Shown here: positions 44,481 through 56,099 of the stretch, piece by piece
Layout of the letters: each line of letters opens with the position of its first letter
Position numbering within the stretch: the first letter of the stretch is position 1
Assembly (NCBI GenBank): GCA_963930775.1
Contig: OZ005689.1
Location: 18,995,775 to 19,059,774 of the forward strand
Length of the DNA: 64,000 bases
Source: Cliona cf. orientalis
Lineage: Eukaryota; Porifera; Demospongiae; Clionaida; Clionaidae
Reading direction: 5' to 3'
Program-made: the position numbers and the translations under genes
The notes under the pieces: generated by a model
Told to the model about the DNA's origin: nothing
The model's input: the letters and a program-made list of their open reading frames with translations, nothing else
Database searches by the model: none

Positions 44481-45335
44481 AGCTGCCTCCAGGAGGCTAA
44501 TAGGTTGAGAGAAGCATACAGGAAAGATCTCCCTTTGTATCGAATGCCGTCCAAGGTACAACCCAGCAGTTTGGGTGTGAAATGTAAGCTCACTGGTAAT
44601 AATGAGGTTAATCCTGCCAAAAGGGTGAAGCTTGCGGTAGCCAAAGCGAAAAAAACGCTAAATAAGCCATTGCCTAAGCAAGTACAAACTTCGTCTACCA
44701 AGACGAGGAAAAGGTCCCTGCCACTGAGCAGTGATTGTAATAGACCCAACAATGTGCCATGTGCTAGTGACCATGTACAGGGAGGAAGTGGAACCTGTCC
44801 ATTCAGATTCCATCCCATAGACGAAGCCTGGCAGCGTGCTGCATGCCGCCGTGTTGGTGTTAATTTTGTGACAAAGTGTGACCTAGGTGAAGGCGGTCCC
44901 AATGTCCCTCTCACTCAACCACGTAGGTGCAGACTCATTGAAGGAGATGGCAACTGTTTGTTCCGATCCTTTTCATATCTCATAACTGGAACTGAACGAC
45001 AGCACGCGCAAGTGCGTCGGGCAATTCTAAACCACTTACGCGTTATTGAGCGTTGGATGTTGCCCCATTTCAGTGATCGGGGTCTCAGTGCCACTGGGTA
45101 TATTGAAGGCACTCACATGGACAGAAATGGAACGTGGGGTTCGGATGTTGAAATTTTGACTTTAGCCCATAATATGTTAAACACTTGTGTGTATGTATAC
45201 GACCCAGAATATCGCAGTTGGGATCGGTATGGACCCCACAATGTTGATCGGACACTTAGTTCTGATATAACAGACATGTCTATGTTCATTTGACACCCAC
45301 CAGATCATTTTGATGTTGTGTGTACAATTACATAG
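44480..45335 (+). pseudogene. OTU-type cysteine protease domain at the Helitron C-terminus
   Basis: After a Lys/Arg-rich linker (KRVKLAVAKAKKTLNK, TKTRKRSLPLSS) the frame reads IDEAWQRAACRRVGV, then RLIEGDGNCLFRSFSYLITG (about 44935-44996) with the catalytic Asp and Cys in DGNC, HAQVRRAILNHLRVIERWML, TWGSDVEILTLAHNMLNTCV and YVYDPEYRSWDRYGP. A TGA at 45291 cuts it after SMFI; the next codons, HPPDHFDVVC, hold the expected catalytic His. OTU proteases usually cleave ubiquitin chains; their role in Helentrons is unknown. Confidence 0.88.
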
Positions 45336-46140
45336 CTAACTTGCTACTTACACATGTTGATTGATGACCTCTGTGAACTTTGCTGGACACTGCAGTTTAA
45401 TACTCTGTCTCTCTATATCTATGCAGTGTACTATCTTGAGGATGATCAATGTTGTGCAGACTTACATATGTCTACATGTAAAGAGTACTTTTCTCAAAGG
45501 TAAGTGACAACTTTGTGTATTATGTCACTGTACATTGCTGTATGCTATGTACCATCCACACTGCTCTAAAGAGAGCAGCACCACTTGCTGAGCTAGCAAT
45601 CATCATGATGTGCTCTCACGTTAATTGACCTGGACTGAATCAAATGTGGTGGTACCACTTGTGTATGTCCGTCAAAGTGAGTATAAAAAAACATGCACAT
45701 AATATGCCAGCCTGGTGCTCAGACATGTAGAGTCAGCACACTAGTGTGTGTTGATCACATAATATTTTTGTGTTACCATGCACTCCGGGGTCCTCGTCCC
45801 GTAACCTGGAATCAAAGGTTGATCAGTGTGAGTACAATAAGCAGAGAAAAAAAAGAACTAGATGTTGGTTAACCTTTGTTGCTGACGGGAGTGTGTCATG
45901 AATATACCAATTGTGTACCATTAAATTTCTTATGTTGATACTGATGTACAATACATGCACACACTTTTCTCCAGCAACCATTAAAGCAAGTCATTGTATC
46001 GCAAGTTAACCATTCAACTATCGTACCAACAATACTTGAATAATCATATTGATACTATTATTATTATACTTTCCGATCTTCACTCTGAAATGAAAAGAAA
46101 TTCTTGGTAATGTCATGATAATATCATGGTATGTTGACTC
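45336..46140. other. No recognised gene; possibly the Helitron 3' flank
   Basis: AT-rich with no open frame of note. A Helentron terminus may lie here, but no characteristic end could be recognised. Confidence 0.35.
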
Positions 46141-46141
46141 G

Positions 46142-46395
46142 CTATCAGGTGTGTGGTACTATAAGTAATGTACATGCCCCTCTTCATATCATACGAGAAC
46201 TGGATAGTATGCAATATCATTGATAAAAAAAGAAGGGCAACAAGTATAAAAAACAATTAAAATTGAAGGGTGAAGTAGGGATGACAGTGCTAAAAAGTAC
46301 ACAAACAAGATTTGTAGGGATAATGTATCACATCCACTATACATCCCTACGCTTGCTTTTGGAGTAGCAAAGGGGACAGCATAAAATTAATTTCT
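46142..46395 (+). repeat. Repeat shared with 55447-55695
   Basis: GCTATCAGGTGTGTGGTACT, CATGCCCCTCTTCATATCAT and CTTTTGGAGTAGCAAAGG blocks occur in the same order at 55447-55695, so the duplicated unit extends beyond the foldback arm it contains. Confidence 0.7.
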
Positions 46396-46770
46396 CCCAC
46401 ATGCATAGAGATAATAATTAATTGAGGATCCCCCTCACAAGTCATAAACATTCAATGACGTGTATATAGGCTCCCCAAGTGGTATGGGGATGAGCTAGGT
46501 TAGGGGACAACGTGAAATTCTCCAACAAGCAAGAATGCTTCAAAGAGTATTTATTCCAGCACTAACAGGTTGATGCACATCAATATTATAGGTACCAAGT
46601 TTGAAGGTAATTGCTATCAATGTGGGTATTCTTTGATCATGATAAACGAGAAAAGCAAGCGTAGGGATGTATAGTGGATGTGATACATTATCCCTACAAA
46701 TCTTGTTTGTGTACTTTTTAGCACTGTCATCCCTACTTTACCCTTCAATTTTAATTGTTTTTTATACTTG
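46241..46770. mobile_element. Foldback with 120-bp arms
   Basis: 46241-46360 and 46651-46770 are close inverted copies (CAAGTATAAAAAACAATTAA... against TTAATTGTTTTTTATACTTG) around a 290-bp spacer. Fragments of the arm recur at 26050, 28008, 55389 and 55551. No coding sequence. Confidence 0.85.
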
Positions 46771-47010
46771 TAGTACAATACAGTAATATCACAATCCCTG
46801 CATAGTAAATAATAATAATATTACTATACAATATTATTATAGTGCTATCATAATTTTCAAATGCTTACATGCACATACCTATTATGCTCAAAATCATGTC
46901 GGCATAATATACCTACCCCTATAGTGAGCGCAGCTAGTCTCATTCAAAGGAATGCATGCATGAATATAGTCACAGACAATAGCAACACATCTCTCAAATA
47001 AATTGGGAAT

Positions 47011-47449
47011 TACCGTATTACCTCTAATTTAACGGACACCAGAAAAATAATTATTTTGGCCAATGTCCGCTATAATTAGAGCACATGAAAATAGCCGGCG
47101 TTCGAAGTGTCCGATGAATTAGAACACGCTTTCACGCATGCGCATTCGGTCAAATGGACGTGCGATCGAGCAGCTGCAGAGATTGAGAAAATGAGACGGT
47201 ACCTGGAGCTCCCTGTTCATGGTGGGAAAGAGAACAACTCGCCTCCTTCAGTACCACCAAAGAAGCAGCTGTCCATTGCAAATTTTGCTCGATCAGTACC
47301 ACGCTAGCGCGAGCTGTCCAACGACGTCCGAATAATTAGAACAAAAACTCACACTTCATTGACTGTCCGGTGTAATTAGAGGTAAAAAAATAATTCGAAA
47401 TGGTGTCCGGATAATTAGAGATGTCCGTTAAATTAGAGACAATACGGTA
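47011..47449. mobile_element. 439-bp pogo/Tigger-like MITE with a short frame
   Basis: TACCGTATTACCTCTAATTT at 47011 pairs with AAATTAGAGACAATACGGTA ending at 47449, and subterminal TAATTAGAG and GTCCG motifs repeat in both arms. 47107-47307 is open (ELEHAFTHAHSVKWTCDRAA, then ENNSPPSVPPKKQLSIANFA), resembling the basic tail of a pogo-type transposase, but without catalytic motifs. TA ends agree with a Tc1/mariner/pogo origin. Confidence 0.7.
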
Positions 47450-48462
47450 TGAGCGATTTTTCCATGTTGGCTGCATATGTATACAATCATAGAAATTTTG
47501 CCAGGAGGAAAATTTCACCACCTGGCTGCTCTATAAATATTGTTTTATCACTATAATATGCGCATAGAGGGTAGGACCTTTACCGTAAACCTTTTCCACA
47601 AACTTCTGCGAACTTCATATCCAGTGAAAAATTTGGTTTTCATCCCAGGTGAATTTATACATTGCAATACAATTCCACCTAGGCTCTGTGGAAACTATTA
47701 CTGATGTGTATATTATTATTTCATGCATTGTGTGCTATGAGTGTGTGTATTTGTGTTGGTTACATTTACTGTTCCTCACTGTTGTTGCCCCTATTGGTGA
47801 GGGGAAAACCAACATAAAAGGGGCACGGGCAAACAGAGATTTATAAGTGTTTTGTATCATGGAAGCCATACATATCAAAGGCATCGCTTGTAGTTTATCT
47901 AACGTAGACCACAGGTAGTGGTAGTTAGAACATGATTGGAAGTTAGAGCATGGTAGTTAGAACATGTCTGGCAGTTAGAACATGATACAAGCCACATAAA
48001 GCATATAGGTATACCTTCTCCAATAACATAGGCTCCAACTTCCTGAACAGCTCCAGGGACATAGACCACACGCACTAGATCCACCCATCATTAATTAAAA
48101 CTTCACCCACACTACACCCAATATTATGATTGAATTTGATGACCACAATGCCCAGAATAATATGCTTTCTAGAGCATGAATTTGCAAGCCTAGTAAACCT
48201 CTTATAGTGTTGCTACTGCAAAAACCCAAGTTTATAAACACAAGCAGCTTGTTCATTTTACCACCAATAAGTGATTGGTTGCGCTACTACCACAGTGTTT
48301 ATGCTAGTGTCTGGACCTCTTCCGGGACCAATAATACAATTATAGTAGAGCCTTCCGGGATGCGGGACGGTTGCTAAAAATCCGGGACTGTCCCGGAGAT
48401 TCAGGGACCGTTGGAGCCTATGCAACAAGCTCTAACTGCAGTTAGAGCAGGTGAAAATCATC
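47450..48462. other. No supported gene
   Basis: Contains repeated GTTAGAACATG motifs at 47920-47985 and TCCGGGA repeats at 48310-48405 similar to those in the 11863 MITE. Nothing coding recognised. Confidence 0.4.
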
Positions 48463-48773
48463 TAAGGTACTTGGTATTGTTGCTATGGTATACCAGTGCT
48501 CCACCATGCAGGCAATGTACACTGATTAAATTTTTGTGGGCTAGGATAACTCTGTTTAGTTAGTTTTTGAACATGACTTAGACTTGGTATATGTTACTAT
48601 GGTAACAACATCTAATGTCACTAAGACCATTCTCCAATAGAGCATCCCTACTTGTTCAAAAACTAACAAAACAGAGCTACCCTAGTCCACAATAATTTAA
48701 TCAGTGTACAGTGCCTGTATGGTGGAGCACTGGTATACCATAGTAACAATACCAAGTACCTTAGAGATTTCCA
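48463..48773. mobile_element. 311-bp foldback MITE
   Basis: TAAGGTACTTGGTATTGTTG at 48463 pairs with CAATACCAAGTACCTTA ending at 48773. The arms are about 110-120 bp around a centre that itself contains TTACTATGGTAACAACATC. No coding sequence. Confidence 0.8.
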
Positions 48774-49353
48774 CCCCCTCTAAATCATCTAAGATACACA
48801 TAGTAGTGGCTTACCACTGAAATACACACTGTCTTAGTTATTAGGCAAGCCACTTGTTTTGAAGGCTCATTTTTCGAACCACCTTGAGCAGGCAACTCGC
48901 TAGAGCAAAATCAAAGAGCGGTGCTGTGGTTAAACATCAAAGGGTGTTTGTGGTTATAAGAAACCACATCAATTGCAAAACGGCTTTAAGAACAGTGCTA
49001 TGCCACTCTACCGCTCTTTAGTGACTCCCGTGACCTCGAGTGGTTCTGTTCCAAATCCACTGCCTTATGCATGGACAATATATGCATCAAGGATGCTTAG
49101 TATTTCGATGAGTGTTACATAGTTTGCTCCCGATTCAAGTTCTATTCAGCCGAGATTGAGAAATGGGTGAGTGAGTTGAACTACCATGAACAATGTACTC
49201 AAGACTAAGTAAGAGTTTGTAGCCAGAGTCTAGCCAGTTTCTTTGGTTGACATGATACATGTACATGTACTTCCTACTTATGGATCAAGTGCCCTAGTGC
49301 TGTTTTAATTATTACTGATTTGCCCCAAATTCAATGATGCCATCAGTCATACG
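48774..49353. other. No recognisable feature
   Basis: No conserved frame or repeat recognised. Confidence 0.35.
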
Positions 49354-49580
49354 CATAGTTGCCAACAGTCCCAGAATGTCCAGGACACTCCTGGATTTCT
49401 TACCATTGTCCAAGAGCCCAGACTGACTGATTTTGCAATAATGTCCAGGAATCCAGCTCATTTGTACAAATGAGGGTGTGAAACAAGCATAAACTCAGTA
49501 TGCTATCACACTTTGGACCAATATTTAGTGGGAGCAGTAGTGCACGATCGCCCAAAAGTGGGCATAGTCAGGGAATTTTT
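49354..49580. repeat. Diverged copy of the CATAGTTGCCAA MITE
   Basis: Follows 11863-12100 in order (CATAGTTGCCAACAGTCCC, CTGATTTTGCAATAATGTCC, ATCCAGCTCATTTGTAC, AAACTCAGTATGCTATC). The right end is lost or unrecognisable. Confidence 0.6.
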
Positions 49581-50776
49581 GAGTGCAATATAATATTCTT
49601 ACTTTGTCCCAGACTCACAGGCACTCTATACTCCGACTTTGAGCAAGTAAGGTAAAGGTAGTCAAGAATAATATTATGTGTGTGCATGGTCCCACCCATC
49701 ACATAGCACATGGGCAGAAAACATGGCAAATGCATGGCTTCCCCATGCAAACATATGAGAGACCTTCAATAAGCCATAACTTAAATTCTAAGACGTGAAT
49801 CGAGTTTTGTACCATTCATCACACATTACGCTACTAAACCTCAAACTATCTGTGGACAATGATGACAGATGGACAAATGGCTCTCGCGCATGCATGCAGG
49901 GTAACAAACGAGAGTTCACTAGAGTACATACCCCACATGCTGCATATCAGTAGTGTATATAGTAGGATCAGTCTCATTCCTATACCCCACTGTTACATGT
50001 CATAGTGTAGGTGTGTCCAATAAAACACGCTACTTGTGAGGGTCGTGGGTTATACCAAGCCAAGACAGTGTTTTGGCAATTTTAATGGGTTCATCATACA
50101 TTGTAATACAAATTGCTCAGATATGGGGCCTACAGTAGATATCAAGGTCAGGCGATTTACAAACCAATCACTTTATCCCTTGTGCACATACACAAGCTTA
50201 GGGATAAACAAGTACAAGGTAGGTGGTGGGGGTATAACTACTGTAGTAGGATTCCAGTGACTCAAAAACTTGAAAAAGTGAGAGGGCAGAGTTGTACTGA
50301 AATACATGCAATGGTACAACTACCAAGAGTATGACCTCAAATCAGAGACTGTCGACAAGTATCATCATTATTAAATTTTTCTTTCATACACACACACACA
50401 AATTTATAAATTTATAATACTATTATATACATGTACTGTGCACCTTGCTGTCTTCATTCAATGTCTTCTGATATTTCCACCCAGTCCGAGTGGCCCACCT
50501 TGATTGTCTTCCATCACAGGGGACTAGTGAATCTAGCATCCGATGGTATTTCATCATGTACATGCCTGCATGCATGATATAGAGTATTGCAAAAAGGGCT
50601 GTAAAAGGGCACACCTTATAGTTATGAAGAGGTCATAGCAGAGCGTTGCTTGTATGTAAACAGTATGCCGTGAAAAACAAATGCTACTGGTTTGATTTGG
50701 TGACTTATTGTATAATTCTCAAATTCTTAGAGAAAGAAGCTACAGAGTTTTGGGGGGGGGGGGGGGGCTTCCCCCT

Positions 50777-50811
<35 letters not shown>

Positions 50812-51157
50812 AATCCTTGACTGCAGTCTTGGCCATATCTTGTTTGTAGGGTACTATTACAACACCCTGGTGAAAGCACAGAGGTGTAATTCCCTCTTCC
50901 ACAATTATGCAAGTTTAGGATGTAGGATACAGAAATATTGCACATGAATCTTAGTCAGAAATGAGATAGAATGGTGCAATATTAGAAACCAGTGACTGAT
51001 GCAACCAGATAAATCCTTTAGGTAAGTGAAGTACACTGATAGTACATAAATATACTCGGTCCTGGAGAATCAGTGAGTGATGATCAAAAACTAGTGGAAT
51101 GTGAGAATCCTTGAGTAGTAAGTTAACTACCTTGCAGTCATCCTGCTGTCATACCAG
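49581..51157. other. No supported gene; G/C homopolymer block
   Basis: 50749-50808 is a run of G, CTTCCCCCTGT, then a run of C, giving a mirror structure like those at 10994-11265 and 22801-22850. No coding sequence supported. Confidence 0.45.
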
Positions 51158-51663
51158 GCTCCATTGCATCCTGACATAGGATTTGTCTTTTACGAGTTCC
51201 AGCGGGAGCTACAGCAGATGGAGAGGGAAAGGGCTCTACTGGAGCTGGAGAGGAGATGGAAGATGGGGGTGAACAATAAAAACTGCATGGCTCTTTTCTA
51301 AAGTACACTCACTCACCTGATTGCATAACAGACTAACCTAAGAGAGGCCACAAAAGGAGGAGGAGGAGAAAGAGGAGGAGACCAGAGAGAGCAGGAGGCA
51401 CTTCAGATGCTGGTTCCTCTGCCCCATCCTCCCACTTGTCAGCCAATGGAAGTGCTCCTACACCTCCACCTTCCCCACCGACTGGTGCTTCTGGGCCAAC
51501 CACTGAGAAAGGAAATGCAGATGTTCCCCTGATTGATTTGCACTCTGCACCATTATTGCCTGGGGAGAACATCAGTCAGATGATGATGGCCATAATGAAC
51601 TTACATTGTAACTTAACAATAATTATTAGTGATCTCATTTTTACGTACACATGTACATCTTAA
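51158..51663 (+). CDS. Candidate host exons: coiled coil then proline/serine-rich tail
   Basis: Exon 51158-51268 follows CTGTCATACCAG and reads APLHPDIGFVFYEFQREL, then QQMERERALLELERRWKMG, ending in phase 0 at GGG|GTGAAC. Exon 51343-51663 resumes in phase 0 with a basic stretch (RGHKRRRRRKRRRPERAGG) and a Ser/Pro-rich disordered stretch (APTPPPSPPTGASGPTTEKG) to LIDLHSAPLLPGENISQMMM, and runs on to a TAA at 51663. Matching phases support the junction, though CTAAC lies unusually close to the acceptor. No family recognised; possibly part of one gene with 37620-37812. Confidence 0.4.
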
Positions 51664-51827
51664 AAGAGTTTAATTATACTACTGATCAGTTATAAAGGTT
51701 TGCATGGTGCTGTAAGGACTGTACTGTAGTGTCCTGGGCAAGCACTCACTCCCAGATATTGAGCACCCATGTACATGGACCACATTTCAAGGGGTCAATG
51801 TAACAGCCGCCATACAAACACATGGAA

Positions 51828-52131
51828 ACCAACGAAACTGCAGTCTCAAGTCACATGACCGCCTACATGTAGCTGTGCACATGCACTAATTACGGTAGTA
51901 GTAAGTTTCGCAAATAGCATATACAAGGACACAGCCACTCGTAACTCAGATAGGGAGAAAGGGTCAGGTCAACAGAGTTACACAAACGTACTTCCATTTG
52001 TCTCCAGATAGTATCTGGGTAGAGCATATGATCTACCAACGAAACTGCAGTCTCAAGTCACATGACCGCCTACATGTAGCTGTGCATATGCACTAATTAC
52101 GGTGGTAGTAAGTTTCGCAAACAGCACATAG
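51828..52131 (+). repeat. Direct duplication, about 97 bp, 207 bp apart
   Basis: ACCAACGAAACTGCAGTCTC through AAGTTTCGCAAA is found at 51828-51923 and again at 52035-52130 with only a few differences, so the duplication is recent. The intervening 110 bp is not duplicated. Confidence 0.85.
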
Positions 52132-53322
52132 AAGCTTATCAACACCGAAAGCGAAGCAAAAACCTCTCGCTTTCACCATTTCTACCACCTGGTATTGTGA
52201 TCGAGTACAACAGGGTTGCATACAGAGGTGGGATCCCCCCCAAGCTTGAGTCCCTCTTGCGAAGACAAGAGGGAGGAAGGGGCTTGGGGGAGGGGGAGGG
52301 GGAGGGGGGAGGCAGGCTATGCCAGTTGTCCATAATTTCAAATCTCAGGCAATTTGTATAACTCAGCAACAAGGAGTAAGCATATTGTATAATCTATGGA
52401 GTGGGCCACTAAAGCCCCCACTAGTTGCCTACCCTTGTGGTGTAATCCAACCTGGCTGCCAAAGGGTTTTTAGTAGTCATCTTATCAGATGATCTAGCGG
52501 CTCAGCCCATCCCGTGCGATGGGCTGGCCCACTGCACTATCATCTTAGTACGTGGGCACATAGTCTCACGTTTCGAAAATTAATTATCTTACTACGGTAA
52601 CTTACTGCCAGATCTGGCTCCTGTCCTGAGCAGCTTCGTTGAACGTACAATAATATTATTATTATACTTTGACCCAGGGCCATGCGCATGCTTGTAACAG
52701 TTATAATATCCAAAAGAGAAGTGAAATTTAAATAAGAGTCACTTAGGGAATAATCATAATAACCAGAACTAACAGCATATGAGCAATCCCAGAAAGTCCA
52801 AAATGCAAAACTTTTCTGGGGGGAGCATGCCCCCAGACCCCCTAGAGAATGTGTGCTTATTCACATGGACAACAGTCTTGCCCCTTTGATCTCATACAAG
52901 CTTGCTGTGCCACCCCCCCTGGGAAAGTTTCTAACTGAAGGCCTGGATGGCAGTCTCAGGGGGTGGCTTAGCGTCTACAGAGATTAGCACACATATGTAT
53001 GTACACATGGCTTCATAGTCGTACATGTATGTAGTAAGTAGTACCATGCAGAACTAGATGATTAAAATTAATGATAAAGCTTACCCTCTGCTCAATAATG
53101 CTGAGCCGGTGCACGTCTGTCATGGTGTAATCGTCCAGTTGTGAACAGTACCACTATCCAGAGACACACAGAAAGATCAAGTAAACACCGAGCTAAAGTA
53201 TAAAAATTCATTTTTAAAAATATTTAATTATCATGAAAGTCATACAGTATCGAATATTTATCAGCAAAAGGGAGTAGATCTATACACCATACACCATCAT
53301 AATTATTATTATGCACATAATA
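52132..53322. other. No gene; AGCCCATC palindrome and purine tract
   Basis: A GGGGGA-rich tract at 52280-52312 and the 22-bp palindrome at 52504-52525 (inverted partner of 26731-26752, with shared flanks GATGAT and GTGCC/GGCAC). No supported coding sequence. Confidence 0.45.
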
Positions 53323-53670
53323 TTATTAGGGATGGCCCGGATATGCCATATATGTAATACATTACAAATATCCAAATATCTCAAAATTGGTAATTTTTTG
53401 AAATTTCTAAGTTGTGAAAGTCAGAATCTCCAGCAAATTATCTATCTAACAAGACTCACCAAATCAATTGTATATGCCAGAACCAGATATTCAAAAAAGT
53501 GGCCATTTCTCAATCTTTCTTTCTTTCTTTCTCATTTCCAGGGCTAGCTCAAGACTCTCTGGACCACTCACCTTAGTTTTCATATAAATCCACTCTATCT
53601 TGTAGCGCGCAGTGTAGTGACACGTTAGTTTGGCATTATCTCGACAACCGTACGTAATAGTGGGTGTGTA
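53323..53670 (+). mobile_element. Single arm of the 8096-type foldback
   Basis: Starts TTAGGGATGGCCCGGATATG and follows the 8096 arm to TAATAGTGGGTGTGTA. The second arm is absent and a different hairpin adjoins its inner end. Confidence 0.75.
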
Positions 53671-53673
53671 TGT

Positions 53674-53799
53674 AATAGTTATATCACGGGCGCGAGGGAT
53701 GTATGGCATTTATTGCACCGAAGCACAAGGGCACGAAGCGGCCCGAGGGCTGAGTGCAATAAATGCCATACATCCCGAGTGCACGTGATATAACTATTT
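53674..53799. repeat. Hairpin with about 45-bp arms
   Basis: AATAGTTATATCACGGGCGC / GGGATGTATGGCATTTATTG on the left pairs with CAATAAATGCCATACATCCC / GTGATATAACTATTT on the right, with a 35-nt GC-rich loop. Related sequence (GATATAACTATTCTTATATC) occurs at about 30950. It probably belongs to a MITE whose inverse end is near 54311 (ACGGGATATAA). Confidence 0.65.
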
Positions 53800-54342
53800 T
53801 ATATCCCGTGGGCATTAGCTACCATGGATACTGAAAAGAAGAAAGAACTCATCTTGGTTGTATCAGACTACTAAACCGCTCCCTGAGTCAGCTCTCGAAC
53901 GTCGATCATTCTTTAGAGCGCCCCGTGGCTGAGGGGTGTGGTCAAATCGATACTAAACTCGATCGTGTGATAAGCATCATCGAATCAGAATCTGATATTC
54001 GTCGCTCAAGCTGTTGCCTAGCGCAGAAGCAAGGATACCTATTGCCATGCCAAAGCTTCTACGCGGTAAGCTTACCTTGGTATGTATGTAGCTCTCAGTC
54101 TGTGTAGACTCGCGACCGATTGACGGTAAGACTCCGCCGATCACTTCGAACCGCTTTCCTGCCATTCTTCCCGCTACACGCTCCATTAATACAGCTTTAC
54201 AGAGCCCCACAGAATCGCTGAAGAAGCGGCTGTTCTTTGATCCTCGGCAATACTTTTGCCTGGCGCATTTGACAGTGCAATATGGCATATATTTTACTTA
54301 GCAACAACATAGTAACGGGATATAAGGCGCATTATCGAATGG

Positions 54343-54420
54343 GTATGAATACGCCATTTTGTGATATAATGTGCATGCTCGGAATATGTTGCCATGGTGA
54401 AGTCATGTGACAGCGCCTGG
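54343..54420 (+). repeat. Dispersed repeat shared with 38312-38390
   Basis: Same block order as the 38312 copy: AATACGCCATTTTGTGATAT then GTTGCCATGGTGAAGTCATG. Confidence 0.6.
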
Positions 54421-54565
54421 CCCTAGGCGAGCTAGCTATTAATTTTACTCATACATCGCTAGGAGTGGTATATCAAACGTACAGCCATGATCATAAAAAT
54501 TATGCTGGGTAGCTATATGTAGCTGCTGCCAACAGTAAAATGTAGAACTTGGTTTTCTCCCTAAG

Positions 54566-55033
54566 GGGGCTTGTCCAAAGTCCTTATGGAAAAATTAACA
54601 TCATTATGACATTAACTTTTTACCCCCCCCCTCCCCCCCTCTCTTAACGTCACAGCATTTCTGCATAGATTCAACACTGAAACTCTGATTCTGCTCCATT
54701 TACCCTACACATTCAGTATTCACTTCTATTCTATAGTGCTAGCTATGTCTTCATTGATTCATTGCATACCTGTGCTTCTTCGACAGTTTCTTGCTTGCCT
54801 GTAGCTACCGGTACACTTTTAGCTACATAGTGCTGAATCAGCGTTCACTAAAATGCAAATTTTGACACTGCTGGATGCATGTCTAGGCTTGTTCAACCAC
54901 AAGAATGCATAATCACAACTAAAGCTAAATCTGCTGACAATGTAGCTAGTTGTAAAACATCATGGGCCAAGACTCCCTCCCCCCTAACGTCATTATGACG
55001 TTAATTTTTCCACAAGGACTTTGGACAAGCCCC
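54566..55033. mobile_element. 468-bp MITE with GGGGCTTGTCCAAAGTCC ends
   Basis: GGGGCTTGTCCAAAGTCCTT at 54566 pairs with AAGGACTTTGGACAAGCCCC ending at 55033. Pairing continues through AAAAATTAACATCATTATGA and its inverse. TAAG is near both outer sides. No coding sequence. Confidence 0.85.
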
Positions 55034-55388
55034 ATAAGCGGAAAAGTCTCATCACTACTTGGGCCGCCTAAAGCAGCCTTCTTTGTCATCATCATCATAT
55101 AAATTATTACCACCCGGGTCACTATTTCTGGCTAGGATATCTTGAAACTAGTTTGTTATGTGTGTGTAAAATTAATATTCTAGGGTATGGGGAGTCTATG
55201 TGTGTGGTGTGTCTATTGATCAGGTGGGCTATCTGGGTGTAGCTTGGTACTAGGTTTGGTGAAATTATCTCGATCTGTGCATGTTCACCACTGTACACAT
55301 TGAGCTAGAGCCACACGTCAAACATTCTGTTATGCAGTGCATACAATATACTTGAGAGTTATACAGGGGATATAAACACTACATAGTA

Positions 55389-55695
55389 TACAAAAGCAAG
55401 CGTAGGGATGTAAAGTGGATGTGATACGTTATCCCTACAAATCTCGCTATCAGGTGTATAGGTGTATGGTACTATAATTAATGTACATGCCCCTCTTCAT
55501 ATCATACGAGAACTGGACAGTACGCAATAGCATTGATAAAAAAAGGACAACAAGTATAAAATACAATTGAATAAAATTGAAGGGTGAAGTAGGGATGGCA
55601 GTGCCAAAAAATACACAAACAAGATTTGTAGGGATAACATATCACATCCACTATACATCCCTATGCTTGCTTTTGGAGTAGCTAAGGAGACAGCA
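55389..55695. repeat. Rearranged copy of the 46241 foldback and its flank
   Basis: 55389-55445 is the right-arm end (AAAGCAAGCGTAGGGATGTA). 55447-55695 repeats 46142-46395 in direct orientation. The order differs from that at 46 kb, so the copy was truncated or rearranged. Confidence 0.7.
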
Positions 55696-55797
55696 TAAAA
55701 TTATTTGGGGGGCCAGGACGAAAAAAGCAGAAGTGCCAGGAACGGAAATGCACAAAACCCACCATCAAGGTACCATCCTTAATAACATAACAACATA

Positions 55798-55969
55798 TGT
55801 AGCGCTCCCGGAGGTGAACAGGAACTGAATAACTAATCAAGTTGCTAACTATTATTATTATGTTATGATGATGTCATTGTAAAGTATAAATAGTGTATGC
55901 ATTGCTGTAAAAATCAGTCTGAATGAAAACTTGTGCCGAGCTCTTGCTGGCGAGAGACGTGGTGCTACA
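55798..55969 (+). repeat. 5' LTR, 172 bp
   Basis: Starts TGTAGCGCTCCCGGAGG and ends GGTGCTACA, the terminal 6 bp being inverted copies. Very short for a Ty3/gypsy LTR. The sequence immediately after (TTTTGGGGCCGTGGAATC) is where a tRNA primer site would lie; TGGGGCCG is a possible start, tRNA unassigned. Confidence 0.93.
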
Positions 55970-56099
55970 TTTTGGGGCCGTGGAATCTGTGGCTGGGCTG
56001 CTGCATGACAGAGAACTGCTTCTGGTTTTGGAGTGAGTTTCGAGGCGAGAGTGGTCTCGGTTAGAGGGGCTATGAGTGAATACTCCTTGTAAGGAGGAA

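Larger units (their letters stand above)
38742..45335 (+). mobile_element. Decayed autonomous Helitron/Helentron (Rep-helicase-OTU)
   Basis: A single plus-strand coding series: basic-repeat N-terminus, DUF6570-like region, Helitron-like N domain, HUH Rep, PIF1 helicase and a C-terminal OTU protease, interrupted by about a dozen frameshifts and stops. Rep-helicase fusions move by rolling-circle replication. An OTU domain fused after the helicase is typical of the Helentron/Helitron2 branch. The true termini were not identified; the limits given are those of the coding series and its proposed 5' intron. Confidence 0.8.

Noticed and set aside
50705-50945. Glycine- or proline-rich open frames
   Set aside because: They are translations of G and C homopolymers.
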